This document shows positions 13,401 through 26,100 of a stretch of DNA of 64,000 nucleotides, one piece after another. The DNA comes from Didymodactylos carnosus (lineage: Eukaryota > Rotifera > Eurotatoria > Philodinida > Philodinidae). The stretch covers positions 32,674 to 96,673 of the forward strand of contig CAJNOQ010000033.1 in the NCBI GenBank assembly GCA_905250885.1, in the 5' to 3' direction. Position 1 is the first letter of the stretch, and the number at the start of each line of letters is the position of its first letter. The translations under genes were made by a program, and so were the position numbers. The notes beneath the pieces are model-generated. The model saw nothing but the letters and a program-made list of their open reading frames with translations. It was not told where the DNA came from and did no database searches.

Positions 13401-14044
13401 TTTTAGTTTGCCTTGAACGATGGCTAAGTAACATATTTGACCAGAAAACACTCTATTTTATTGGCTACTTTATCTATGCTTGTGGATGTATCGTCAATTT
13501 TTATGTTCATAATGTCGTTGTTAACTTACTGATGTGTATCACATGTAAATATCTGAAAAAAACACTAATACGAAGATTCTATATATTCATAGTGATTCTT
13601 TTTTTAGTTGGTGTATTAGTTGTTACATTGAACACATTACCTTACCATATGTTATCACAATTTCATACAGATGAAAAGGTATATTAAGTACTTTAATGAT
13701 CAATGCTTAGAAAAAAACTATTGTTTTAAAACTATAATAAAAACATTTTTTCATCAAAGAAAGCATTTTAGTTCATTATGTATATATTGTAGCTTATCGA
13801 TTTGTAGATTAGAAAATATTTTTTTTCTTCTTTTTAGTACGTAAATCATGCTCAAGATGGCTCAAAAAGAGGAATTGGAGTTGATTGTTCTTTATTGAAT
13901 ACTTGTTATTTTCTTGGTGAATTTGTTATGGCAATAAGTTTAGGTCCTCTTGTCGACAAATTTGGTGTTAATGTTATTTTTTTAATTGGCGCATTATTTA
14001 GTTTAATCGGTAATTTATGTATGTCATATCTATTTTATTATTGA
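4787..14044 (+). CDS. SLC45: SLC45-family proton-coupled sugar transporter
   Basis: Predicted to be an 800-residue, twelve-helix major-facilitator protein of the SLC45 (A1/A4-like) family, which moves sugars with protons across membranes. Exons: 4787-5438, 11240-11369, 11630-11760, 11822-11895, 11966-12035, 12099-12182, 12246-12794, 12855-12949, 13006-13101, 13174-13279, 13407-13544, 13608-13678, 13838-14044; all have GT-AG borders and matching phases. Evidence: [15 protein letters not shown] in helix 1, the family signature RWGRRRPF (residues 291-298), [18 protein letters not shown], and FYTDFMGQ-like YFTDFMAQ after a long acidic, Ser-rich cytoplasmic loop (about residues 435-600). The N-terminal 217 residues are disordered and end in [13 protein letters not shown], next to the first helix. 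Intron 1 (5.8 kb) holds an antisense gene and two transposon-like elements. The substrate cannot be told from sequence. Confidence 0.93.
5916..7010 (-). CDS. Nested antisense single-pass membrane protein, unknown
   Basis: A 364-codon uninterrupted frame lies wholly inside SLC45 intron 1, on the opposite strand. I do not recognise it. The N-terminal ~55 residues are Thr/Ser-rich with NVS (16-18) and NLT (30-32) glycosylation sequons, then a single hydrophobic helix at about 57-78 ([20 protein letters not shown]), then a long tail rich in Ser, Thr, Asp and basic patches. This looks like a small extracellular N-terminus with a cytoplasmic tail. The last codons read GCT then GTAAGA, a good splice donor just before the stop, so the annotated C-terminus may be replaced by another exon. 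Codon use resembles the neighbouring genes, which supports a real gene. The architecture resembles KCNE-type channel subunits only in outline; I do not claim that identity. Confidence 0.7.
   Translation of the reverse strand: MMILMTTILMDISETNVSSTAHISLIVTQNLTTTLPTSTSTSHYHQYYYHLSVGKRVVILFGSISTLWFIMAIIFICIQSYRHFKPSKTYFRFRKQQPQHSLEQQKSSTLSNDDNDVDDERTSVYTALSYLSDKTVDVISETIRKPVSEQIPEEEEDVHTAVFGPNSNDTTLINSYNFYPSGYRNYGYSNSTLTSSIDTRTKSLYYPACRNFAYSQSTIASSIDLHEKIIAPPSTPVHTNHLSDIQTLQNVQKKLNDSTSIQSSRPLTCTTRFYNRMLKRYSTTTDTSESSLASSQITQATYISTQLPVVMVTDCDRLQTDIIELDDFEPEKDWRRAMVSELRCLLNDKMPKQHFVLSEENAVR
7315..7400. repeat. (TA)n microsatellites and poly-T
   Basis: Two TA tracts (about 7315-7328 and 7376-7393), the second followed by a T run, lie in SLC45 intron 1 upstream of the antisense gene. 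Simple repeats only. Confidence 0.85.
9601..10370. mobile_element. MITE with ~185-bp terminal inverted repeats
   Basis: The left arm (9601-9783, starting ACAGCCTATGCATAAG) and the right arm (10179-10370, whose complement starts ACGGCCTATGCATAAG) are nearly identical inverted copies. Both ends are flanked by TA (9599-9600 and 10371-10372), as expected for Tc1/mariner-type insertion. The ~395-base centre has no transposase frame, so this is a non-autonomous element. It sits in SLC45 intron 1. A few substitutions and a ~13-base indel separate the arms, so it is not brand new. Confidence 0.88.
10417..10875. mobile_element. Second inverted-repeat MITE, about 450 bp
   Basis: A left arm of about 105 bases (from GCAGCCGTAG at 10423, through CTAACCGTTGCG and CAGCTTGTCAGAAGACT) returns in inverted orientation at about 10760-10870, ending CTACGGCTAC. 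The arms carry several mismatches and small indels. The centre is AT-rich and noncoding. It lies only about 50 bases from the preceding element in the same intron. The exact ends and target duplication are not clear, so the superfamily is not assigned. Confidence 0.75.
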
Positions 14045-16664
14045 AAGTATAAATTGATAAGTGGTAGTGGAATTTTGCATGTGCAATGTCCATAATTATT
14101 TTTATATCTCGTTTCGTTCATATTGTATTTGTAGTTTGTTTTTATGGCAGTGCTATTATATATTTCATAAAACAAAATTGTTTATATATATTTTCTAATT
14201 CGTTTCGTTTTTTTATACCCATGTTTTTCACAATATCTATTTATTACAACCGTTGCTGTTTATTTATTTTTAGACATACGAATTTGTTTTTTTCTACGAC
14301 ATTTCACAATTATTTGTTACTTGTGATTTTATTGTCTTTCGGTTTGTCTGATAAACTGTATACTGCATTTTTCACACTCTCGGTGGTTTTGTTAATCTTT
14401 TCTTATTTTGTAAAGATTTGTTGTTAGTTTTGTTGATCTACCGCTCGTCATCTATTTCTTTCAAAAAGAATATGCTAGACTTTGATATGACACGATGATG
14501 TTGTTGGTGTTTTAATGGTCTTCATTTTTTATATCCGAAACGTCCATACGCTTATGAACAATATTTTTAATCGGTTCAGCTCTAGTTTTCATTTTTTTTT
14601 TCCATTTTATAAAATAATTTTCGATTCATTTTGACATTATTTATTTAATAAAAAATTCCAACAATCAATTCATAGTTTACACTGGACAGGTTTGTAAATT
14701 AATATTTAATTTCTTTTTCTTCCAACAGTAGACAATACAAACGAGAGCATGCACATAACAAGTTGTATGACAAGATCAAGGTTGGCAACTCTTCTGATTT
14801 TGGAGGTTTTTTCCGATTTTTAACCTTTTTAATTAGTGCTGAAAAAGATGGTTTCTGGGAAAAAGGCTGACGCAATATCTCCATGTATGTCTACACTACC
14901 TGAATTATTGGTTTAATTGGATGTGCTCGACTTCGATCATAACACTATTATTTTCACGAATGAGAGGGTTGTTGATAATTAGATTGCAAGCGACCAGTTT
15001 GGAATACAAACAACACGTTTTAGATTAGCTCGTTTCTTAAATGTGACGGAATTGTCAATTGACGTTGTGCGCGCTAAAGCTCTCATAGCTTCGGTTGAAA
15101 ACAAAGAAAATAAAAGTAGAATGAAAAAACAAAAGGCATGTTTAACAAAGATTGATTGAGAGAACCAAAATATTCAGCATTTTTGCCAGCTTTAATTTTG
15201 TTTGCTTCAGCTTTTTGAATAACTAATCATGATGAAACTAAAGCAAGATGCTCAGCTTGTAACACGGACATTTCCGTTCGTGCTAGAGGAATGAGTGATT
15301 CAGATAAACATGTTAAAACTGTGAAATATCAAGATTTCATAAAAATTTTTTTGAATAGCACTTGTAATATTACTTGTGAACAATTTTACAATTCTATTTT
15401 GTCGAATACAGAGCTATTGAAAACAGTACGATCTCAACAGAAATATAAACATACTAAAGCAAAAGCACTGAGTATTGATTGAAATCATTTGTTTCATTTA
15501 TTTGTTTTTTCTCATTCTGTTCAGCTGAATTTGTAACGTATATGTATAAACTGTAAAAAATAGAACAGTTTTCTTTTCCGAATACAGTTGAAGTTGAAGT
15601 TCTTCTATAAACCATACGGGACAAAGAAAGAAAAAAAAAGAGACAAATGAAGATGTTTTAAAAAAAATTAAAATGCAATCGTTTCTCCTGTGTTTTGGGC
15701 ACAAAAATATGTCTTCTGATTTTTGACACTTTGCTTTTCTGATTTTTAGGCGGTTTTTTTTCTGATTTCTTAGCTTTTGAGTTGGCAACTAATAGTTGGG
15801 ACCAAATATGGTGATAAGCATGAGCGAACTATCATATGTTTGTTGCTAGCGCAGAATCGTAACATAGATGTCGCTGAACGACAAACTATTTTTTTTGATA
15901 GTTTTAAAAACAGTTTCTGTCTCGATCTTATATAAATTTCTGAAGAAAACATACTTTTCTGAACCTATGCTTTACGTTTAATTGTAGAACTAACGTAAAG
16001 TTTTAAAGGGAAGATCGAAATGGCTTCGTTGGATTAGATGAAAAAAAATCTTATTTTGGATGCGCAGGAGAAAAAAATCACAAAGCGTAGTTTGTTACTC
16101 GTTGACGCTTTCTTCTGATCTCTTTCAGAATGTTTTGAATGAGACAGTTGAATTGTAGCAGATTATTTAATCTTTCGTCAAAAATATTCTCGTTTGTGCA
16201 CAAAGTTATTTATTTCTTCCAAAATCTGTGATTTATTGTTAGTATTAGAGAAGATTTTCAACTATACGTTCCGTTGAGGTTGAATGTTACGTCAGAGAAA
16301 AAATTCTGAGCATGGTAGACATCGAAAAAATACCTTACTCTCTTGTAGCACCATCTTTTTAATTAGGTGATATAACTTTTCTGAAGAAATACGGATGTCA
16401 AAGTTATTTGACTGTATCAGTGAATCTTGGCTTTGATTTCATGTGTTACATTAAAGATAAGTGCGATATTATTCAAAATATTTAGAATAAGTTTTATTAA
16501 TTACTGCTCGTATAACTCAACAAATCTCAGTCATAGGAAAAATTAAATGTGGTCATACTCTTTTTTTTAAGAGATAAGTTTTAGCTAAACGAATTCATTT
16601 TCGAGATGTTTTTTGTGTTCTTAATGAAGCGCTTGAGATTTGATAACTTATCTTTTATTCATAG
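14045..16664. other. Region between SLC45 and RIM
   Basis: It holds the SLC45 3' untranslated region, the zinc-finger fragment at 15220-15483, and two GTTGGCAAC motifs (14776 and 15781) set in TTCTGATTTT-rich DNA. The complement GTTGCCAAC is common at ends of hAT elements, but the two copies here are in direct orientation, so I cannot define an element. I recognise no other gene. Confidence 0.5.
15220..15483 (+). pseudogene. BED/hAT-type zinc-finger fragment
   Basis: An open stretch of about 87 codons after an upstream stop contains RCSACNTDISVRARG then DKHVKTVKY, a C-x2-C ... H-x4-K/Y arrangement like the zinc fingers at the N-terminus of hAT transposases and their host-derived relatives. 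No transposase catalytic core follows, and the upstream frame (PALILFASAF then stop) is broken. I read it as a decayed transposon or domesticated fragment rather than an expressed gene. A short independent gene starting at the ATG at 15291 (63 residues) is possible but unlikely. Confidence 0.4.
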
Positions 16665-16937
16665 ATATATGGCGTCCTGAGGGAAAGTCCGATATCAATA
16701 CGGTCGCTTACAAGAACGCGCCGTTCAGCATGATCAAATTTGTTCAAACAAAGAGGTAACATATTGATTACAACATGTAGCTTATCAGTGTGAAATTTGT
16801 TACGTTACATTTGTGAAATTTGTTATAATACATTTTTTATATTTCATTCTAGTCACATCATGGGGCTCAAACAGAGTACATTGCTCGTAGATTATTAATT
16901 TTCATCACATATTAATCAACCCTTGAATGATCGGACT
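16665..16937 (+). other. Probable 5' leader exons of RIM
   Basis: A segment 16665-16755 has a good acceptor (TTATTCATAG) and donor (GTAACA), and 16853 follows a second acceptor (ATTCTAG) and runs into the RIM start codon. The first segment is open for 30 codons (reading WRPEGKSDINTVAYKNAPF), but that frame meets a stop in the next exon, well before the RIM ATG. Most simply these are noncoding leader exons; alternatively the first is the 3' end of an unrecognised gene. Confidence 0.4.
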
Positions 16938-19900
16938 ATGGATAGTCAAATGCCGGATCTAAGTTATTTGACGGATGAAGAACGAAAAATTATTGAAGCG
17001 GTGATGATGAGACAAATGGCCGAAGAACAACGGGATGCTGTTATGTTGCAGTATGTGTAGAACAGTACTGAACTATTAGCATTCTTCTATTGTCTTTGCA
17101 CTTTCTTTTGAAGAACAAAAGTGGACGAAAGTGCTATGCCGATTCCTGCTATTATCGGGAGAAAACCATCGGATCAGAGTGGTCTTGAATCAGGCGTTTG
17201 TTGTGAATTATGTTTAAAAACCAAATTTGTTGATGAAAATGCAGCTAGACAATGTGTCATTTGTAAAAAACGTTTTTGTGTTCGATGTGGAGTACGCTTG
17301 AAAGGTCCTCAAAATCAGGTATTTTTTTTAATCATTTTGTGTGTCTCGATTATATTTCTCTTTTTTCTGTTAGACATATTGGCTATGCAAGATGTGCAGG
17401 CACAAACAAGAGCTATATTTTTCCAGTGCTCACAATCGTTTTTCAATGACTTCCACAGAATCAGCCTCACAATTATCAACAACTAATGCACAAGAAAATA
17501 TTCTATCTGATCGATCGAAAACGAATTGTCCTATATCGAAACAGTATGTTTCTGATTATATTTTATCTCAACCGTTCGATTCGAATCGTCCTTTATCGAC
17601 TGTGACGTTGAATGAAGAATTGAAAAGTAAGACGACGGATAATAATATACTTTTTATGAATGAATTACCGTCGTCAGAAACGAAATCTCCAGTTCAACGT
17701 GCATCAGAAACTACTTCTACTGGGCAACTTCAACCACTACCGACGTCTAGAAAATTGCCGGTGTTTAATCGAGTTCAACGGCAAAATTCGTCATCCATGT
17801 CTTCCAGCCCGTCCAACATGAATCAAAGTATAGAACGGTACGATAACCCTACTGACAATAGAGAACAACAACGTTCTCGACAAATCGAACGGATGATTTC
17901 AATTGATGCAGGAGAGGAAGATGAACAACAACAGGAACAACACCCATCAAATTTGACATCTGATGAACAACAAATCACACTTCGGTCAAGCCCTAAAGCA
18001 TTTCGTTCGAATAAAAGTGGTGCTAATAATACAACGGCAAATCAGCGAGAAACACATTATCATCGTTCAGCACAACATTATCGTTCATCTGGTGCTCATT
18101 CAAATCGAAATCTAAACAAACAACATTCTGTATCTTCGAAGACATCTAATTTAAATGCTAATGCAAATCAAGGCTCGACATCAATCGGAGGAAACGGCTT
18201 ATCTGTAGAAAAAGAGTCAAGTTCCGATGATAATATTCCATCATCATCAAACTCTAGCTCAGATGTTGATGAACTCGAAAGTGGCAGTACCTGTATTTCT
18301 AACAGAGGTATGTAGTATAAATTTCAATTGATTTCAATCATTAACTCATAACAGATTAAACACTTTGTGTTAGACTCTTCTAGTGACCTTAGATTTTTTT
18401 TATCTTTTAATCTCAGTTACTTTTAGCAGTTGTAAATGAAGTCGTATTTCTTTTATAATTAGAAATTGATTACACGGAGAGGTCTACAATTTCTCTTGAA
18501 ATGTATAAATAATTATATTTCTAATTTATATAAATCTTCCAGGCGTTAATTTGGGACCACTTGACGAATGGCGTAAAGACCAAATATTGGCTGCCAAATT
18601 AGAGAACTTTCTAACAACGGTTAATAAATAGTTTATCGATTATTTTTCTATATATATTTATATATATCTACATCTATATATATACATATATATATATGCA
18701 CGCACATATATACATATATTTACACGTTACAAATCTCATTGTTTATCCCTCTGTATCAGATCCATGCGTTTCTTCTTTTAAACCGTTCGTTGTGAAGTTG
18801 CTTTTCTAAAAAAACACATAATATATCAACTTTACAGTGGTGTTTGTGGTAGGAAAGAATAGATTGGCTAATATGATTAAACCTGCTAAATGTATTTGCT
18901 CTTTTCATTTTCTCTATAGGGAGCGGATTGCTCTCAAGTAAAAATTTTCGATTTCGTCACAGTGAGCCTGTTGTTGTGAAAAGTAATGGTATTCTTGATG
19001 TTGCCACATCAAATTCTTCTTTTCCCACATTTTCTTCGTCACAAATATCGACAATAAACAAACAAGATGATGATAAAAAACTACCTATAGAAACCATTGA
19101 ACTCCAGCCATCATCACTGTTATCATCATACCATCGATCTGATAATATTCCTCCATCGCGTTCGACTCATAATGCAGAGTCAACCAAAGATCAAAATAAT
19201 AATAATAATTATGAACGTTCATCTTTGCTTCGTGAATTTCAATGTCATTCATTAGAAGAAAAAGAAATGCCTGATTGGCATTTAGATGGAACTTTAAAAG
19301 ATTCTGGTATCGACACTGCCAGTTCAAGCACAATATTAAATACAACCACTTCTACCGAGAAAAAATATCAGAAATTTACCGATCTTTCACTTGCAGCACG
19401 TCGTTTATCGAACGGTGGAAAATTACAAGAAAACATTCCTGGTGTTCAGGTGTTCATTCTTTTCAACCTGTCAATATATGTCTCTATAGTTGATTGCTTT
19501 TATCTGTGACGTGAATCTTTGTGTTCTATGTTGTAGTTGTTATTCGTGTTGTATATGTCGCTTTATAGCTTGAATATTTTTTAACATATTAAAAACGCAA
19601 TAATTATCATTGAAGCAAAAGAATATCTTCAGTTATTAGAATTTTAATGTGTTTTTGATTGTCCTTAGTGGATTTTCTTTGTGATATGCTGAAAATATTA
19701 ATCTAGTTCTCATTTTTTAGCCCGCTACATGGAAATATGATGATACACAAACATTCCTTATTGGTCATATAACACTAAACAATTGGGCTCGTGAAGAACC
19801 AATATTTAGCGCATTGGGTATGTTTTTCAACGTTTTGTTATAGTTGTAGTTTGAAAAATACGTTTTCGTCTTTTAAGGTCTAAAAATTCAAGGCGGTATC

Positions 19901-22900
19901 CAGCTCGGTAATGATGAAATCGTTGCTCAAATTACAAAAGTAACACCGAGAAGTATTGCAGACAATTGTGGTCAACTAGAAGTTGGTAAGCACTTTCAAA
20001 TCTTTAGATAATATTTGGTTATTTTGATAATATTTAATTTTAGGTGATATAGTACTAGAATGGAATGGACAAAAATTATCAAATTTGGGTTACAACGACG
20101 TTTACAGAATTATTCAAAATTCTGCTCAAACGTCCGAAGTTCACATGGTTGTCAAACGAGCTGTTAGGTGAGGATTAATACTGCAAAAACTAACATATAT
20201 ATATATATATGAGAAAATTGTCTACTATTACTTTCTTCTTTTTTAAAGATTTTCCAGTCAAGATCAATCAGTTGAGCATTCTTCTCAAGGTAAATCATTT
20301 GCTTAAACTGTACTATTTTTTTCTTCATTATGAGTGACCAAAAAAATATTTTTTATTCCACCTCACATTCATTGAAATTTTGAGATAGATTATACCTAAG
20401 AATTGTTACCTTCGTGTGCTGCGTGTATTATCTGATCACTTGAGAATAACGAACCTTCTGAACAAAAAAATTTATGAACATTATAAAAGAGAGTTTCATA
20501 TGCATTTGCAAGAAAATATGTTTCTTCTTTAGTAGTTACTTTAATTCCATCCTAAAAACAGTCATATGTAGATAAATGTATTTGATTTCTTTTGTGAGAT
20601 GCCTCTTTCTGAAGGAATAAAGCTTTGAAGTTTATAACCGAATGACAAAACTTTCCATATATTCTGCGATTTTGAGTAAAACGAGTTTCTGCTAAAATTT
20701 GCGCAAACAATGGCACAGTAGCGATACATAACAACGGCAGAACCCCATTAAATATAATTATAGCAATAAACTAACAAGCTACCGGTTTTGTGCATTTCTC
20801 CAGTTGTTTACCATCTGTCCCATCCCTGTTTCGAAAACAGAAATTTATATGACTATCAGATCGCTTAGCGTTAGTTCATCCGATATAACACTTTAACACT
20901 TTCTCTTATTATACAATTGGCCTAATGTTCGCCACATTTCTATACTTCTTGTTTCGATTAGGTTTTCCAATGTATTAATCTATCTATATCTGAGTTCTCT
21001 ATGTATTAATCATGATTTTTAAAGCCTCTTGTTCTCTTTATTTTGTTGGCTTTATTCATTAATTAAGTTAGCAATAAAAATTTCGATAATTGTTACATGA
21101 ATTTATTACTTTTTAAAGAGTAACATTTTAGCATGTATCTTTGCCTCGAGCAATCTCAGTTTAAATTTTCGTGCATAAAGAAAACTAGAGATGTTTCACA
21201 TTTTAGTCTCAAAGAGAATCCTTTGACAAAATTTTCTTATGAATTATTATCATAAATTTCTTGTTTGTAAATATTTTTTTCATTAGACTATATTTGTGAC
21301 AGTGAATTTGGTTAAACTTGTCTAAAAATACGTGTCATGGTAGAGAGTTAATTTGAGATTTGACTGTGTTCAGGAGAACATGCTGCAATTAAATTTCGTT
21401 TTAATTATTAATATCAGAATTTCTATGTTTAATTGGAAAATTCATATTTGGTATATGCATATCATTGCTCTCATATTGTTGGTGTATATCTGATAATGTA
21501 GTTAAAGATGAAGTCGATAAAAGTAAACGATTTTGTTTTTGTTTATTTGTTATTATATTCATATATGATTCTTGATTTGTAACGAGACTACGTTGAATAT
21601 ATTCTTTTTGTTTAGTTTTTGCTTTCATATTCATAATATAAATATCAATTTGTTCATTAAATTCTCGATCATTATCTAAATAATGTAAGGCCATTGTTGG
21701 CTCTTCTAGACCATAGAATATTCGTCGTGCAATTTGTTGATCACAACGTTCACTAATAATTTTCATATATTGTTGTTCTAATTCAATCATTTCTTGTGTT
21801 GTTGTTATTGACGCCATGGATTCTTTAGAAAAATCATTTAAATTTGGTAAAATACTTTTCACGGTAATAATTCGTTTTGATTGATCACTTGATTGTCTCA
21901 AATCAATTTCCTGTACTTTAATTGGCCGATGTGATTTATACAATTCATAGAAACAAATCACGCTAATATAAACAAGTATAAATAGAAAACCCAGAGATGA
22001 TAAATAGAGGATAAATTGAATTTCAACAGTAGGATAAAAGATGACTTTTGGTTGTTTCATTTTTGTTTTGTGTTTTTGTTTTAGCGCAAAATAGTTTATT
22101 TAGTCTCATATATTGATGAAACATCATTTTAATGTGTTTAAATATTTTAGAAAATTTTTGGTTTATGAGTTTTGAGACTAATTTGACTATTTAACATGAT
22201 TTTTCCTAATTTAATTTGTATAAGCATGATGAAATTTGATGTTCAAAGGAAATTTAATTCTTTATTTTAATTAAGATTTCTTTTTGTTGTTGTTGAAATT
22301 GCATGCTAGTGAGTGTTGTGTTCTTAATAAACAATTCGTGTTGAACTTAACACACAAATTTTTTTTTTTTTTTGTTTTTCTTCAACTTTGTCGTCTTCTT
22401 CTTCTGTTCTTTCGACAATTGATGTTAAGAAAGTTCTTTATTATACAATAATCGGATCCTTTTTTTCTTTCAGTAGATGTGTATATGTAATAATATGAGG
22501 AAAAGAAATCTCATTTTTTTTTTTTTCAAAACTGATTTTTGTAGAGACGGATATTCTAGTTTTTCTTCAGGCTTTACGCATATAGCTAACAGACGATTCT
22601 GTTGGTTTTTTTTTTTTTTTTTTTTCGAAAAATCTGTTCTTTCTACATAATCAGAAAGAAAAGAATTCTCTTTTGATTTACATAGTTTGATCATTGATAA
22701 CTACAACAATAATATTCTTTTCTCAATAGTAACTGTATTTAACAGTAAACTGAAGACAGAGAGTCTAATACGAAAAATTTCTCATTTAAACTCAACAAAA
22801 ACCTAAATTTATTGTTTTTGTGTGATCATTCAGAATTTCTTTATCTACCGCTATCCAACTATAAAAATTTTCTATTGCCAACATTGAACTGTCAAACATC

Positions 22901-23097
22901 TCTATTGAGTACATGCATATTTATACATACATTAGACAAAGAACAGAAAAAGAGATTTGTCTGAACTGTACGTGCAACAGCTTGGACTAAATGTGATGTA
23001 TATTAAAAAAAATACGAAATAAATCTCTTTTTTTCTTTATCTCTCTTTATGTAAACGACAACTACCTTTTTCTTGTTCTTTTAAACATCATATTCTT

Positions 23098-23133
<36 letters not shown>

Positions 23134-26100
23134 TCAATCTCAATTTTCTTTTTGCTCATATGCGTGTGTATATATTATTGTTTTTCTTTTTTTTCTCAGA
23201 AAATAAAAACTAAAAGTTAAAACGATAAATTCATTATAAATTCAGATGTAGATGACTGATAATAATAGTAATAATAAAATAGTTATATTTCAAAATGTGA
23301 TAATCAATGGTGATAATAATAATCTTGCACAAATACATTCGTTAGATCAAAATGGACAATTACATATTGAACAACATCAACAGAGCGTAAAAGATCGTAC
23401 ATCTAATTTATATCGTTTATGGACAAATACACCACAAAAACTTGTTCGAAATGTACGAGATCTTTCACAGCGTTTATCAAATCGTTCTCGACAATCTCAA
23501 CAAAAACATAATACAATGGTATTCAATGATAATCCATACCAGGTCAATGATCAATTTCATTTACAACAATCTCAGTTCGTCAGTGGAGGAATTCTTCAAC
23601 CATCCCAACGTAAAAATTCATCTGATTCCGATTTATCACTATCAAAATTAGATATAGCAGAAGAATATTCAACGCCCGGTGATTTTATTGATAATAATTC
23701 ATTAAATACATCCAGACAACCAAGTGAAATAACTAAAAACACATTAACTGATAATAATAATGTATCATTTTTAACATGGCCATTGAATACATGTCGACAG
23801 TTATATTTTCGTTTTCAGCAACCATTTCCATTAGGAAGACGACATAGGACAAAAACAAATACAACACCAACCGGTAGCAATATACGTTTGACACAGTCAT
23901 CTAATTATATGAAAAATCAAAATCATTATCTATCCGGTCAACGTTTTTCATGTTGTACTTGGTGTATAAGATATAAATCAACTGATACTCCATCAACAAC
24001 GCAAACACGAAAAACAAGTTTTTTTTAACAAATCGTTGCCTTTTCTTTTTATCTGATTTTAGAGATCTACTTTTCTTGTTTTATATAAAAACGTCTTTTT
24101 GACGAGATTAATCTTACATGACTTAAAAAAACTTCTAATCATTTCATCGTATTCGATAGTCTTTATTATATTCTCATCTTCAGTTAACAGTTCCATACTA
24201 TCTATATTCTGATTTGAAATGATATTTTTCATTACAAAAGTGAACATTTTTCACTCAAAATTTTCTGGTGAATAAAAATCAGTTTTTATTTTTTGCTGTT
24301 GAACGTTAAAGTTTAACGATATTGTGCAGCTAATAAATAGTTTCGGAATCAACCACTTTTCCTTGTCTTCTGGTCTATTGATCTTTTTTGAATAGATTCA
24401 ATTATTTATTTTTCATCTGCCTTTATGTATGCCTTTCTTTTCAACACCATTTTATTTCTACTCTATTTTACATATATGAAAACTAAATGAAGCGCAAACG
24501 TTTTTAATTGATTTAACTCACAATGTGAAAACAACAAGTGTTTGTTACGTAGCAAAATGGTTATAACAAGAACCAGATTGTAATGTCTTAAACATGTTAT
24601 AGAAATATTTTTGCATAATGCTTATAGAAAAAAAAAAAAAAAAACATGTAAAAATTGTTCATGTGAAATTAATCTTTACTATTTTGTTTTTCTTCGCTCG
24701 CAGAAAAGATATGTTTGAATTTTAGTATACTACTTAGATTTACGTAAAAAAACAGTACCCTTTTATTAGTTAAGAAGTAGAATATAGAAATTTCTTTTTG
24801 TTAATGAAAACAGGCAAAAATCATCAATAATGACTGACTACTTGGATAATTTTTTTTTTTTTGTTTTTTACAGATCGAACGTCAGATGTCAATAATACAT
24901 TATTTACACACATTGCTAAAAAGAATACACATCGGGCTCGTCTACAGGTATGTGAATCTCTTCATTTTTGTTTTGCTAATGACTATTTATTTTGTTTTTA
25001 ACTTTAGCTTCGGTTTCAATATGATTCACTACATAAAGAATTGCACATATCTGTGCACGGTGCTAAAGATCTTTTATCAAGTGGAGATAACTCATTTGGT
25101 TCTCTTGTCTGTCAATTATCATTGCAAGGAGGGTATGTTCCATTTTGATTCTATTATTATCAACAAAAATATATATGCTTTCTTTTCTTTCTTTTTTTAC
25201 AGTTCGAAAGAACGAAAATGTACAAAGCCACGTATATGTTCATCAGAGGGATGTTGCATGTGGAATCAACGACTGAGATTTTTTGACGTGGATGATATTG
25301 AAACATTATCAGTGAACGTTTTAATCATTGACGTAGACAAAAGCAATGAACTTGTTGCTGAAGTATGATTGAATAGTTTTTTGTATGTTTGGTTAAAATA
25401 AATATATTTATATTATTCTTTTTAGATACCCATATCATTGAACAAAGTGAATTTAAATGGATCACCTGAATGGTATCATTTTATTCCAAAATCTTTCATG
25501 AAACATCTACAACAACATAGCATTGATCAAACAACAATAGTTCGAAGTGACAGTGATATATCTGAATTCGACACACGTAAGTTATTTATTATCTAGTAAT
25601 GAAATTATATTTTACATTTTTATGTTTTTATTTAGCACGTAGTACATCCAAAACACAGACTATATTGAATGTGTCTACTGCTTTATCAAAAGCAAAAACA
25701 AGTAATATTGAACAATCTACTATAGACAGGTAAAGAAGAGTCAATCATTTGTAGAAATTGACTTTATGTAACCTTTTTTTCTTTTCTTGTAGCACTTCAA
25801 CAAGTAAAAAGCGTCAACTACCGGTTATTCCATTAGCTGCTCAACAAGCAAGTCGAGAGAGAGGTAAGAATGTCTAAAGTATCGATAAAATGATAATCTA
25901 TTTTTGTTTGAGATTTTTTTCTTTAGTATCACAAGATATACTAGAAAAAGCGAAACAATTGAAATTAAAGTTACATTTAAGAGAATTAGAAGAAAACGTT
26001 AATAAAGATGTAAATGAGCCGGATATGGAACGTAGGCGTTCTTTGATGTACGATGATAATAGCAACAATACAGTTGCGTATCCACGTCAATTTAGTAATT

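Noticed and set aside
14776-15789. Pair of GTTGGCAAC motifs as the two ends of a hAT element around the zinc-finger fragment
   Set aside because: The motifs are in direct rather than inverted orientation and no 8-base target duplication is seen.
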